From the NCBI GenBank assembly GCA_043101605.1, contig JBICIG010000011.1, positions 32,932-96,931 on the forward strand: DNA of 64,000 bases, given 5' to 3'. Below, piece by piece: positions 42,591 to 50,921 of this stretch (position 1 is its first letter; each line of letters starts with the position of its first letter). The notes under the pieces were generated by a model. It had not been told where the DNA came from. It worked only from the letters and a program-made list of their open reading frames with translations, and ran no database searches. The position numbers were made by a program, and so were the translations under genes. The DNA is from JBICIG01 sp043101605 (GTDB taxonomy: Bacteria; Planctomycetota; Phycisphaerae; Phycisphaerales; UBA1924).

Positions 42591-43376
42591 TCACCCTCCC
42601 CGGCTCCAGACGCGTTCAAGGAGCGATCGTTCCTCCTCCGAGCCCGTCCGCCCCAGAGAAACCGACAGCCCGCGCTCGATCGCCGCGTCCGGATCCGAGA
42701 GGCCCGCCGTGCTGGCTCCGAGGGCTCGGGACCACGCCCGGGTCTCGGCCGCGGCCGCCCGGGGTTTCCCTGACAGCGTCCGGGCCAGTTCGTCGGCGAG
42801 CGTTCGGCAGGCGTCGGCGTCCGGGGCGAGGTGGCTGACCAGCCCGAGGCGATGGGCCTCCTCGCCCGAGATCAGCCCGGGGTCGAGGAGCAGTCGCCGG
42901 CCGACGCCCGGGCCGAGATCCTGGAGAAGGAAGGGGGCGGTCACCGCCGGGGAGACCCCCAGGCGGGTCACGGGGTAGCCGAGCTTGGCGTCGGGGTGTG
43001 AGATGACCGCATCCGCCCCGCCGAGCAGGGCGCAGCCCCCGGCGATCGCCGCCCCGTGGGCGTTGATGACCACCGGGAGGGGTTGGTTCCGGAGACGACG
43101 GACGGCGTCGGAAAGGGCGGTCAGCAGCGAACGCATCATCGATCCATCGGGATGGTCGCGGCAGAGGTCAAGATCGAACCCGGCGCAGAACGATCGGCCT
43201 TGGCCTTCGAGCAGGATCGCGCCGGCGTCGCTGGTCGCGGCGAAGCGTTCGGCGGCGTCGGCGAGGGCGACGAGCATCTTTGGGGTGAGCGCGTTGCGTC
43301 GGTCGGGCCGGTCGAGCGTGATGCGCCCGATGCCGCTTGCGAGCGACGCCGCGATGTGCGCCGGGGCGTCGGTCAT
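42591..43376 (-). CDS. Enoyl-CoA hydratase/isomerase family protein (methylglutaconyl-CoA hydratase candidate)
   Basis: 261 residues. The crotonase motifs are SFCAGFDLDLC and AHGAAIAGGCALLGGADAVI, with GYPVTRLGVSPAVTAPFL for the catalytic region. The ATG at 43376 overlaps the stop of the HMG-CoA lyase gene by four bases (ATGA), so translation is coupled. Because HMG-CoA lyase uses the product of methylglutaconyl-CoA hydratase, this tight coupling makes it the best candidate for that step. Confidence 0.9.
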   Translation of the reverse strand: MTDAPAHIAASLASGIGRITLDRPDRRNALTPKMLVALADAAERFAATSDAGAILLEGQGRSFCAGFDLDLCRDHPDGSMMRSLLTALSDAVRRLRNQPLPVVINAHGAAIAGGCALLGGADAVISHPDAKLGYPVTRLGVSPAVTAPFLLQDLGPGVGRRLLLDPGLISGEEAHRLGLVSHLAPDADACRTLADELARTLSGKPRAAAAETRAWSRALGASTAGLSDPDAAIERGLSVSLGRTGSEEERSLLERVWSRGG

Positions 43377-44296
43377 CGGTGGGACTGCTCGCGGGCTTCG
43401 GCGGTGATCTCGGCGGCGAAGGCGGCGGCCTCGGCGAGCCGTTCGCGGTTGACGCGGTGTTCGAGCCCGGCGCGCTCGGCCGCGTCGAGCAGGAGGCTGG
43501 TGGCGACATTGCCCGGGGCGCGCTTGTCGTCGGTCGAGGCGAACGGGCACCCGCCGAGCCCGGAGACGGCACCGTCGAAGGAGCGGATGCCGCGTTCGAT
43601 CGCCGCGTCGAGGCACTCGGCGGCGCGGGCGTGGGTGTCGTGCAGGTGGAGCGTGATGGAATCGAGCCGGTCGTCGCCGATCTGCTTGAGCACGGCGTCG
43701 ATCAGGGGCTTGATCTGTTCGGGGCGGGCGTCGCCGATGGTGTCGCCCAGGTCGATCTCCTCGATCCCGAGTTCGGCGAGCGCCAGCGCGACCTCGCCCA
43801 CCTTCTCGGGCGCGATGGGGCCCTCGAAGGGGCAGGTGAAGGCGCACGAGATGTAGCCGCGCAGCTGCAGGCCCGCTGCGAAGGCCGACCGGACGACCGG
43901 GCGGAACATCTCGGTCGCCTCGTCGATGGAGGCGTTGATGTTCTTGGAGGCGAAGGTCTCGCTGGCGGCCGTGAAGACCGCGACCTTGTCGATCAGCGGG
44001 AGCCCGGCGAGTTCGTTGGCCGTCAAGGCCGCGGCCATGCCCTGCTCGTTGGGCACGAGCGCCGAGAAGACCACGCCAGAGGGCTTGGCTTCGGCGAGCA
44101 TCTCGCAGAGCTGCAGCGCGTCGCCGAGCTGCGGGACGGCTTTGGGGCTGACGAAGCTGGTGATCTCGATCTCGTCCACGCCCGCGGCGGCGAGGAGCCC
44201 GATGAGCCTTGCTTTCTGCTCGGTCGGGACGATGCCGGGCTCGTTCTGGAGCCCGTCGCGGGGAGAGACATCCGTGATGCGCGCGCGTTCGCTCAT
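43373..44296 (-). CDS. Hydroxymethylglutaryl-CoA lyase
   Basis: 307 residues, the usual length. A TIM-barrel lyase of the HMGL-like family: VSPRDGLQNEPGIVPTEQK at the N-terminus, TLHLHDTHARAAECLDAAI (metal-binding His-x-His) and SGLGGCPFASTDDKR with the Cys-loop. It splits HMG-CoA into acetyl-CoA and acetoacetate, the last step of leucine degradation. The start is leaderless-type (TAGCAT-N6-ATG). It is the first gene of a coupled pair with the enoyl-CoA hydratase gene. Confidence 0.95.
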   Translation of the reverse strand: MSERARITDVSPRDGLQNEPGIVPTEQKARLIGLLAAAGVDEIEITSFVSPKAVPQLGDALQLCEMLAEAKPSGVVFSALVPNEQGMAAALTANELAGLPLIDKVAVFTAASETFASKNINASIDEATEMFRPVVRSAFAAGLQLRGYISCAFTCPFEGPIAPEKVGEVALALAELGIEEIDLGDTIGDARPEQIKPLIDAVLKQIGDDRLDSITLHLHDTHARAAECLDAAIERGIRSFDGAVSGLGGCPFASTDDKRAPGNVATSLLLDAAERAGLEHRVNRERLAEAAAFAAEITAEAREQSHR

Positions 44297-44302
44297 GGGG
44301 GC

Positions 44303-44331
44303 ATGCTATCGGCCCGCCCGCGTGGTTTCAG
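44303..44331 (-). promoter_or_regulatory. Candidate promoter, leaderless type, for HMG-CoA lyase
   Basis: On the minus strand CTGAAA (44331-44326), a 17-base spacer and TAGCAT (44308-44303) form a promoter-like pair. TAGCAT ends six bases before ATG 44296 and no Shine-Dalgarno is present. Confidence 0.45.
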
Positions 44332-45254
44332 CCCCGAGGCGCCGATCGGCCCGGATGCGCTTGTCTTTCGAGGCGCGCGAGGACCGCATCGGTGAACCGA
44401 TCGGCGGCGTGATCGACCATCGGGAAGAACAGTTCGGGCTCGACCATCTCGAGTTCGATGATTGCGGGCGCATCGGGGGCGGGCTCGACGAGATCGACGC
44501 GGGCGTAGAGCGCCTCGCCGCGCGCGCGCCCGGCGTCCCACGCTCCCAGCGCGACGCGGCGTTGCTCGTGCGTGGGCTCGACGACCTCGTAGCGCCCGCC
44601 GAACTCGATCTGCACGCGGAAGTCGCCGGGCGCGGGGGTCTTCCGGACCGCGTGCGAGACTTCGCCTTCGAAGATCACCACGGAGGTCTCGCCGCGGTCG
44701 AGGATCGAGGGGAGCCACGGCTGAACGAGCACCGGGCCCCGGGCGAGCAGCGCGTCGCAGTGGGTGCGCACGCGATCGGCTTCCTCGGCGTGAGGCTTGT
44801 CGTACCGCGCGCGGAGCAGTCCCGACGCCCCGGCCCCGACGCTCGGCTTGCAGATGATCTCACGCCAATCGGTGGCGGCGAGGGCGGCGTCGAGCGAGCG
44901 CTCGCCCGCCGGCTCGAGCCAGCGGGTCGGCACGATCGGGAGCCCGGCTCGCTCGAGATCGCGCAGATAGATCTTGTCGAGGTTCCAGCGGACCAGGTCG
45001 GGCGGGTTGATGAGCCGGACGCGTTCGCCGACGCGGTCGCACCACGCGAGGAATTCGCGCGGGCGTTCGGTGTAGTCCCAGGTGGTGCGGATGATGACCG
45101 CGTCGAACGACGACCAGTCGATGTCTGGATCGTCCCAGCGGAGCAGCGGTGCGGCGATGTCCCGGCGTTCGAACGCGGCCTGCACCGGCGCATCGTCGTT
45201 GGCGACGAACCCCGGATGGTGCGCACAGGTTGCCAGGGCGATGGAATCGGGCAT
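44328..45254 (-). CDS. ATP-grasp domain protein
   Basis: 308 residues. The N-terminal part (MPDSIALATCAHHPGFVAND) leads to an ATP-grasp domain. Visible points are IICKPSVGAGASGLLRARYD (ATP-binding Lys and Gly loop), VLVQPWLPSILDRGETSVV and the metal-binding YARVDLVEPAPDAPAIIELE (Asp-Glu-Glu). The pattern matches glutathione synthetase/RimK-like and cycloserine-type ligases, which join a carboxylate to an amine. The substrate is unknown. The DUF1275 gene follows the HslJ-like gene upstream on the same strand, so a small operon is possible. Confidence 0.85.
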   Translation of the reverse strand: MPDSIALATCAHHPGFVANDDAPVQAAFERRDIAAPLLRWDDPDIDWSSFDAVIIRTTWDYTERPREFLAWCDRVGERVRLINPPDLVRWNLDKIYLRDLERAGLPIVPTRWLEPAGERSLDAALAATDWREIICKPSVGAGASGLLRARYDKPHAEEADRVRTHCDALLARGPVLVQPWLPSILDRGETSVVIFEGEVSHAVRKTPAPGDFRVQIEFGGRYEVVEPTHEQRRVALGAWDAGRARGEALYARVDLVEPAPDAPAIIELEMVEPELFFPMVDHAADRFTDAVLARLERQAHPGRSAPRG

Positions 45255-45275
45255 CGGGTTCTCGGGCAAGGGGGT

Positions 45276-45959
45276 TCAGGCGGCGCGGTTGGCCCGCCGC
45301 CACAGAAAGTAGGTCAGCCCGACGCAGCACAGGACGCCGGCGGGGATGAACAGGGCGCGCTCGGCGAGTTCGCTCTGGGCGATCGCGCCGACGCCGGCGC
45401 CCAGGAGAAAGCCGCTCATCAGCGCCGCGAGCATCAGGAAGCGCCACGCCTCGACCGACCTCGTGCGGAGCCAGGAGCCGGCGAGGAAGCCCAGGTCGGT
45501 CGCGATCCCGGTCAGGTGCGTCGTGCGGACGATCAGCCCGGCGTAGGTGGACGCCATGCCGTTCTGCAGCCCAGCGGCGGCGGCGGCGAGGCAGGCACCG
45601 GTGAGCACGCGGTCGGTCAGGAAGAGCGCCGCGGCGGTGAGCAGCGCCGCTTCGAGGAGCATTGCCAGCCCATAGCGCCTACCGATGCGCAGCCCGGACT
45701 CACCGATGAGCAGCCCGGCGATCCCGGCCCCGAGCATGAACGACGCGAGGACCGAGAGGACCGCGCCGGCGAGCGTCGGCTTGTTCAGGGCGAGGTCGGT
45801 CGCGAGGTTCGCCGCCGCCCCGGTGACATGCGTGACGGCGTACCCGGCGTGGGCGAGCACCACGGCATCGACGAACCCGGCGGCGGCTGCGAGCCCGGTG
45901 CCCCCGGCAAGAGCGAGCCCGAACGAGAGCCGGTCCGGCCGGCGCGTGCTGGTGTCCAT
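45276..45959 (-). CDS. DUF1275 (YoaK-like) membrane protein
   Basis: 227 residues with about six transmembrane helices. The signature includes AAAAGFVDAVVLAHAGYAVT, the segment VTGAAANLATDLAL near residue 45, and AAAAAGLQNGMASTYAGLIV and THLTGIATDLGFLAG, characteristic of the DUF1275/YoaK family of unknown function. It lies 21 bases before the ATP-grasp gene. Confidence 0.9.
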   Translation of the reverse strand: MDTSTRRPDRLSFGLALAGGTGLAAAAGFVDAVVLAHAGYAVTHVTGAAANLATDLALNKPTLAGAVLSVLASFMLGAGIAGLLIGESGLRIGRRYGLAMLLEAALLTAAALFLTDRVLTGACLAAAAAGLQNGMASTYAGLIVRTTHLTGIATDLGFLAGSWLRTRSVEAWRFLMLAALMSGFLLGAGVGAIAQSELAERALFIPAGVLCCVGLTYFLWRRANRAA

Positions 45960-46000
45960 CGCGGGGGTCTCGGCGGGGCCCGATGCGAGCCGGGTCGGGG

Positions 46001-46513
46001 TCAGTCCTGGGGCTCGATGCGGTCGAACGAGAGCAGCGTGCGGGCGTCCTGCATCAGGAACAGCGCGTTGGAGCGGGCCTCGTAGGCGTCGACGCGCGAG
46101 AGGGCATCCAGGAAGCGGGACTCGAAGCCCATCGCTTCGGCGGTGCCCGCCATGCGGGTCGTGGCGAGGGGGCTCATGGTGAATCCGCCGACGGCGAGGT
46201 CGGCCGCGCGGACCGAGCCCGTGAAGCGGTTGACCCCCGCGTTCCCCGAGACGGCGCCCGATTCCTCGATCCGCACGATCGGCGTGCGGGCCGAGCGAGG
46301 GACGGCGCGGCTGATCGGCTCGTCCTCGATCGACGCGAGCACCCACTCGCCGGCGGGGGAGAGACGGTCGGACTCCGGCTCGGGCGTCGTCGAGCATCCC
46401 TGGGCCGCGAGCACGCCGACGGCGGCGAGGGCGAGCGGGCGGAATCGGCAGCGGGTCCGGTTGATCCGCGTGCGGGTCTTCATCATCATGGTCTGAATCT
46501 GGAGGGTCTTCAT
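46001..46513 (-). CDS. META/HslJ-like domain lipoprotein
   Basis: 170 residues. A lipoprotein signal (FRPLALAAVGVLAAQGC) precedes a META/HslJ domain: GEWVLASIEDEPI, then SGNAGVNRFTGS, GGFTMSPLATTRMAGTAEAM and SNALFLMQDARTLLSFDRI, which matches the family pattern of domains linked to heat-shock-induced HslJ or to secreted protease inhibitors. GGAAGGACC precedes ATG 46513. Part of the group with DUF1275 and ATP-grasp. Confidence 0.85.
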   Translation of the reverse strand: MKTLQIQTMMMKTRTRINRTRCRFRPLALAAVGVLAAQGCSTTPEPESDRLSPAGEWVLASIEDEPISRAVPRSARTPIVRIEESGAVSGNAGVNRFTGSVRAADLAVGGFTMSPLATTRMAGTAEAMGFESRFLDALSRVDAYEARSNALFLMQDARTLLSFDRIEPQD

Positions 46514-46700
46514 CGGTCCTTCCTTGGCCTTGGGCGGGCCTGCGATCCGTGGCCTGTCGCCGCCCGGGCGAGTCCCTGATCCCGGGGGCTTGATGAGGAT
46601 ACCCCGCCGATTGCCCGGGATGAGCGCGCCGACAGCACGAGCCCGGGTCTTGGTATTCTCAGAGCGGGCACGGGCCGTGCCCTCCCGGAGGAACCGAACC

Positions 46701-47045
46701 ATGGCGGGCAAGAAGATCGGACCGGTCGGAGCGCCGAGCGGATCAGCGCAGCATGTCTCGACGCATCTCCAGCACGCCGGCGTGGATGCGCACACGGCCA
46801 ACCGCATCGCGCAGCGAGGCCCGCAGGGGCTTCCGCAGCCGTTGCAGGAAGCGTTCGGGCACGACCTCCACGATGTCCGCGTGCACCAGGGGCATTCGGC
46901 CGATCAGGCCCGGGCGATCTCGGCGGCGGCGTACAGCGCCGACACGCAGATCGCCTTCGCCCCGGGTTCGTCCTCGCACGGGCAGCACCTGCTCGCGCAT
47001 GAGCTGACGCATGTGGTGCAGCAGGGCCCGGCGCGGCCTCGCTGA
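46701..47045 (+). CDS. Free-standing DUF4157 protein with HExxH motif
   Basis: 114 residues. Almost the whole protein is a DUF4157 domain: PLQEAFGHDLHDVRVHQGHS, then AISAAAYSADTQIAFAPGS and the metalloprotease-like HELTH at 100-104 in LLAHELTHVVQQGP. Family knowledge: DUF4157 is usually the N-terminal part of large proteins associated with extracellular contractile injection systems. Here it is a single small gene, with no toxin domain and no eCIS genes in view. There is no signal peptide. GGAGG precedes ATG 46701 by about nine bases; TATTCT at 46654-46659 may be the -10. It could be a processing protease or an orphan trace of a larger toxin. Confidence 0.85.
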   Translation: MAGKKIGPVGAPSGSAQHVSTHLQHAGVDAHTANRIAQRGPQGLPQPLQEAFGHDLHDVRVHQGHSADQARAISAAAYSADTQIAFAPGSSSHGQHLLAHELTHVVQQGPARPR

Positions 47046-47062
47046 TCGCGCTCGCGGCCGAC

Positions 47063-48763
47063 TCAGGTCTGCAGCACGCCCGTCCGGAACTCCGCCGCGT
47101 AGTTCCATGCGTGGCTCGCGTCGAGGGCTCGGATCAGGGCCTTGCGGGTTTCGTGCGGCTGGATGAGGCGGTCGACCCATCCTCGGGCGGCTCCGTAGCG
47201 GATGTCCTGCTGCTGGTCGTAGCTGGCGCGGACGGCGCTGAGGATCTGCTCGTGCGTCTGGGGGTCGATCTCCTCGCCCTTGCGCTGGCGCGAGCGTTCC
47301 TCGATCATCGCGAGGGTGCCTGTGGCCTGGGCCGCGCCCATGACGGCGCACTTGGCGCCGGCCCACGCGAAGGAGAGGAACTGGTCGAACGCGCGGCCGC
47401 ACATCGCGTAGTTGCCCGCGCCGTAGCTCGAGCCCATCATCACGACGATTTTGGGGACGATGCAGTTGCTCATGGCGTTGACCATTTTGGCGCCGGCGCG
47501 GATGATGCCGCCCTGCTCGCTGTCGCGCCCGACCATGAACCCGGTCGTGTCGTGGAGGAACACGAGCGGGATCCGGCGCTGGTTGCAGTCCATGATGAAG
47601 CGGGCGGCTTTGTCGGCCGACTCGTCGTAGATGACCCTCGGCATGTTGACCGACTTGCTCGGGCCGGCCTTGCCGCCGGGCATGACTCGGGTGGTGAGCT
47701 TGCCCTGGTTGGCGAGGATGCCGACGGGGCGTCCGCCGAGGCGTGCGTACCCGCAGAGCAGCGAGGTGCCGTACTCGGGTTTGTACTCGTCGAAGTCGGG
47801 GACGAGGGTCTCGTGTCCCTCGTCGTTGGGGATGGTGCGGCCGTCGGCGATGCACGCGATGATCTGGAGGGCGTCGTACTGCTCGCCGGGCTTGCTGGTG
47901 AAGATGTCGTAGATCTCGTGGGGGTTGCGGGCGGGGCCCGGGAAGTCCGGGCGGGCGAAGCGGGGGTGCATGTCGCCGTACTTGTCGACGAGGTCGCGGA
48001 TGCGGCGGATGCAGGCGCGGTCGTCGGGCTCGCGGAAGTCGATGGTGCCCGAGACCTGGGCGTGCATCTCGGCCCCGCCGAGTTCTTCCTCGGAGACTTC
48101 CTGCCCGATCGCGGCCTTGACCAGTGCCTGCCCGGCGAGGTAGAGCCCCGAGCCCTCGGTCATGAGGAGGGTGTCGCAGAGGACGGGGAGGTACCCCCCG
48201 CCGGCGACGCAGTAGCCCATGATCGCGGCGATCTGCGGGATGCCCTGGGCGCTGATGACGGCGTTGTTGCGGAAGATGCGACCGAAGTCGTCGGTGTCGG
48301 GGAAGACATCCTCCTGCATGGGCAGGAAGACACCGGCCGAGTCGACGAGGTAGATCAGGGGCAGCCGGGCCATCTGGGCGATGGTCTGGGCGCGGATGAT
48401 CTTCTTGCAGGTCATCGGGAAGAACGCGCCCGCTTTGACGGTCGCGTCGTTGGCGATGATCATGTGCGGGCGGCCCTGAACGGGGCCGATGCCGGTGACG
48501 ACGCCCGCGGCGGGGGCCCCGCCGTGCTCGCGGTACATGTTCCACGCGTACCAGAGCCCGAGTTCCATGAAGGGGTGGGCATCGTCGTCGGGCTCGAGGT
48601 CGCCCGGGTTGTCGACGAGGAGGTGGATCCGTTCGCGTGCGGTCAGGCGGTTCTTGGCGTGCTGGCGTTCGATCGCCTTCTCGCCCCCGCCGTAGCGGAT
48701 CTGGGTCTCTTCGCGGATCATGTCCTCGGCGGCACGCTGGAGATCGGACGGGGTCGTCGGCAT
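47063..48763 (-). CDS. Acyl-CoA carboxylase carboxyltransferase subunit, MCC-beta-like
   Basis: 566 residues of carboxyltransferase fold, N- and C-terminal crotonase-like halves. The pattern PMTCKKIIRAQTIAQMARLP, YLVDSAGVFLPMQEDVFPD and IIRAGAKMVNAMSNCIVPKI is close to methylcrotonyl-CoA carboxylase beta, less so to propionyl-CoA carboxylase. With a biotin carboxylase subunit (not in the window) it would carboxylate 3-methylcrotonyl-CoA in leucine degradation. TACACT stands six bases before ATG 48763. Confidence 0.92.
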   Translation of the reverse strand: MPTTPSDLQRAAEDMIREETQIRYGGGEKAIERQHAKNRLTARERIHLLVDNPGDLEPDDDAHPFMELGLWYAWNMYREHGGAPAAGVVTGIGPVQGRPHMIIANDATVKAGAFFPMTCKKIIRAQTIAQMARLPLIYLVDSAGVFLPMQEDVFPDTDDFGRIFRNNAVISAQGIPQIAAIMGYCVAGGGYLPVLCDTLLMTEGSGLYLAGQALVKAAIGQEVSEEELGGAEMHAQVSGTIDFREPDDRACIRRIRDLVDKYGDMHPRFARPDFPGPARNPHEIYDIFTSKPGEQYDALQIIACIADGRTIPNDEGHETLVPDFDEYKPEYGTSLLCGYARLGGRPVGILANQGKLTTRVMPGGKAGPSKSVNMPRVIYDESADKAARFIMDCNQRRIPLVFLHDTTGFMVGRDSEQGGIIRAGAKMVNAMSNCIVPKIVVMMGSSYGAGNYAMCGRAFDQFLSFAWAGAKCAVMGAAQATGTLAMIEERSRQRKGEEIDPQTHEQILSAVRASYDQQQDIRYGAARGWVDRLIQPHETRKALIRALDASHAWNYAAEFRTGVLQT

Positions 48764-48769
48764 GGGCCC

Positions 48770-48775
48770 AGTGTA
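48770..48775 (-). promoter_or_regulatory. -10-like TACACT, six bases before ATG 48763
   Basis: On the minus strand TACACT is followed by GGGCCC and ATG. No Shine-Dalgarno and no good -35 are visible. Confidence 0.35.
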
Positions 48776-48888
48776 GGGATCCACCCCCGCGGGACCTCCC
48801 CGGGCGAGGAGCCGCAACGGGAATCGGGGCTTCGGGTAGGACCGGGTGAGGCGGACGCATCTGCCGACCACGCGGAAAGGGAGCGGTC

Positions 48889-49866
48889 ATGTTGCAGGCG
48901 GGCGAGGCGCGAGGTTCGAGGTGCCGTGGACTTCGGCCCCATCGGCGGCTCGAGGCGGAGCGATGGCTCCGGGTGCTGGGGGCGCTGCTGGTCGCGGCGG
49001 TCTTCACCCAGACGGCCCGGGCGCAGGAACTTGCCTGGCAGTTCAAGAAGGGCGACCGGTTCGAGTACCGCACCACGCTCGAGCAGGAGCAGACGGTCAA
49101 GGGGCAGGGCGTCGCGGTCTCGACGCGGTCAAAGGTGGTGCTCACGCACCGTTTCGAGGTGCTGAGCGTCGAAGACGAGACCGGGGCGGCGACGATCCGG
49201 GTGTCGGCCCGTCGCGTGACGGTCGAGGCCGACGCGCCGACGCTGGGCATCAAGGAGCGCTACGACTCCTCGCGTGATCGGTCGGCCCCGGCGTCACTGG
49301 CGCCGTTCGGGGCGATCAAGGACGGCGTGTTCGAGATGACCGTGCTCCCCAGCGGCAAGGTCACCGACGCGGGTCAACTCGGGCAGATGATGCAAGACGC
49401 GGCGTCGCAGGTGAGCTTCGAGAGCATGACGGTCTTCGGCTCGATGCTCGCTCCGGGAGCGGCCCGCGCCCTGCTCGACAGCGGGTTTGAACTGTTGCCG
49501 GCGGCTCCGGAGGAGCCCGGGACCTGGACCGAGCAGCACAACCTGTCTTTGGCAGGGCTCGGTTCGGTGGCATCGGGGGTGACCTACCACGAGGTCCGCA
49601 GCCGACGGCGGGGCGATCGGCGGTTCGAGTTTGCCGGGGACTTTGACTTCGCACCCGGCGGGGCGACGCCGGTGACCATCAAGGATGGGCTGTTCGAGGG
49701 CTCGTTCGAGTTCTCAGAGCGGGTGGGGCGGCTGCGCGACCTGCAGCACGAGGTGAAACTCGAGGCCGAAGTCTCCCAGGGAGCCCCCGGCGGAGTTGCC
49801 CCGGGGGGCGGGGGCGCGACGCATGTGGAACTGCGGCAGCAGACGAGGATCGAGTTGATCGACTAG
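48889..49866 (+). CDS. Exported DUF6263-like protein (copy 1)
   Basis: 325 residues. The N-terminus has about 29 Arg-rich residues before the hydrophobic stretch VLGALLVAAVFTQTARAQ, an extended signal peptide. The mature part begins ELAWQFKKGDRFEYRTTLEQ and is beta-rich. The opening WxFxKGxxxxYR recurs in the next gene (KWKFEKGQNLNYRMTMDQ), so they are diverged paralogues. The features resemble DUF6263, a family of exported proteins of unknown function, which I recall but cannot verify. AAAGGGAG precedes ATG 48889. Confidence 0.75.
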   Translation: MLQAGEARGSRCRGLRPHRRLEAERWLRVLGALLVAAVFTQTARAQELAWQFKKGDRFEYRTTLEQEQTVKGQGVAVSTRSKVVLTHRFEVLSVEDETGAATIRVSARRVTVEADAPTLGIKERYDSSRDRSAPASLAPFGAIKDGVFEMTVLPSGKVTDAGQLGQMMQDAASQVSFESMTVFGSMLAPGAARALLDSGFELLPAAPEEPGTWTEQHNLSLAGLGSVASGVTYHEVRSRRRGDRRFEFAGDFDFAPGGATPVTIKDGLFEGSFEFSERVGRLRDLQHEVKLEAEVSQGAPGGVAPGGGGATHVELRQQTRIELID

Positions 49867-49946
49867 GCTGCCTGAAGATTCGGAACTCAACCGGCCGGCG
49901 GACGGGCTGCGCGCGTGGCGCGGCCCCGCGGGCCCAGGAGAGCATC

Positions 49947-50852
49947 ATGTCCAAATTGAGCATCGGCGTGTTCGCGGGCGTTTCGCTGGCGTTCGGCGTG
50001 GCCCAGGCCGAGCCCGTGAAGCTGAAGTGGAAGTTCGAGAAGGGCCAGAACCTCAACTATCGGATGACCATGGATCAGGCCCAGAAGATCTCGGGCGGGG
50101 GGCTCCCCGGCGAGATCGAGATGACCCAGAAGACCGTCACCGACATGAACTACAAGGTTCAGAGCGTCGCCGAGGACGGAACCGCCCAGCTCGTCGTGAC
50201 GACGACCGCGGTCAAGTTCAACATGGCCAACCCCATGATGGGGATGAACATCGCGTACGACTCGACCGCGGGCGACGAGCCGACCATGGAGACCGCCGGC
50301 GTGGCGGCGATGGTCGGCACCTCGTACACCGTGTGGGTCGATGAGTCGGGCAAGGTCAGCAAGGTCGAGGGCATCGACGAGATGATGGCCAAGGTGCTCG
50401 AGAACACCGACCCGATGACCGCCCAGATGCTCGAGGGCATGTTCAACGAGGAGACGCTCACCTCGCAGACCGAGGCGTCCTTCCGCGTCGTCCCGGGCGA
50501 GGAGGTCGACACGGGCGACACCTGGAGCGTGACGACCGAGCAGCCCATGCCCTCGCTGGGCAAGCTCTCGATCCGCTCGACCTACGAGTACAACGGGATG
50601 GGCTCGGAGAAGGGCCACGACGGCGCGATCATCGGTTTCAACGCGACCCCGTCCTTCCAGGCCGAGCCCGGCGCCCCGATGCGCATGTCGCTCAATTCGG
50701 GCGATGTCAAGGGCAAGGTCGTGTTCTCGCCCACCCTGGGCCAGATCGTCCACATGGCCAGCAAGACCTCGATGAACATGGGTCTCTCGGGCCAGGGCAT
50801 GAACATGACCATGGCGATGACCATCAACACGACGCTCGAACTGCTCGACTGA
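49947..50852 (+). CDS. Exported DUF6263-like protein (copy 2)
   Basis: 301 residues. Signal peptide MSKLSIGVFAGVSLAFGVAQA, then KLKWKFEKGQNLNYRMTMDQ and a beta-rich, Met- and Gly-rich body. It is a paralogue of the preceding gene by the shared opening, the GxYTVxVDESGKVSK-like segment (SYTVWVDESGKVSKVEGIDE) and the ending VxxxMAxxTxxELLD type. AGGAGAGC precedes the ATG. The two genes, 80 bases apart, probably form an operon. Function unknown; a periplasmic or surface role is inferred. Confidence 0.8.
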   Translation: MSKLSIGVFAGVSLAFGVAQAEPVKLKWKFEKGQNLNYRMTMDQAQKISGGGLPGEIEMTQKTVTDMNYKVQSVAEDGTAQLVVTTTAVKFNMANPMMGMNIAYDSTAGDEPTMETAGVAAMVGTSYTVWVDESGKVSKVEGIDEMMAKVLENTDPMTAQMLEGMFNEETLTSQTEASFRVVPGEEVDTGDTWSVTTEQPMPSLGKLSIRSTYEYNGMGSEKGHDGAIIGFNATPSFQAEPGAPMRMSLNSGDVKGKVVFSPTLGQIVHMASKTSMNMGLSGQGMNMTMAMTINTTLELLD

Positions 50853-50900
50853 GCGGGCGGAAGCGATCGTGAACGGATCCGGCGGGCGGTCGTCGGCGGG

Positions 50901-50919
50901 GCGGGTCTTCGGGACCCGC
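50901..50919. terminator. Possible bidirectional terminator hairpin
   Basis: GCGGGTC (50901-50907) and GACCCGC (50913-50919) pair around the loop TTCGG, between the convergent DUF6263-like and VWA genes. The stem is short but GC-rich and has a stable TTCG loop. No T-tract is present. Confidence 0.35.
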
Positions 50920-50921
50920 GC

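Noticed and set aside
46701..50852. An extracellular contractile injection locus around the DUF4157 gene
   Set aside because: No sheath, tube, baseplate or eCIS-type AAA gene is found around it; the neighbouring genes are metabolic or DUF6263-like.
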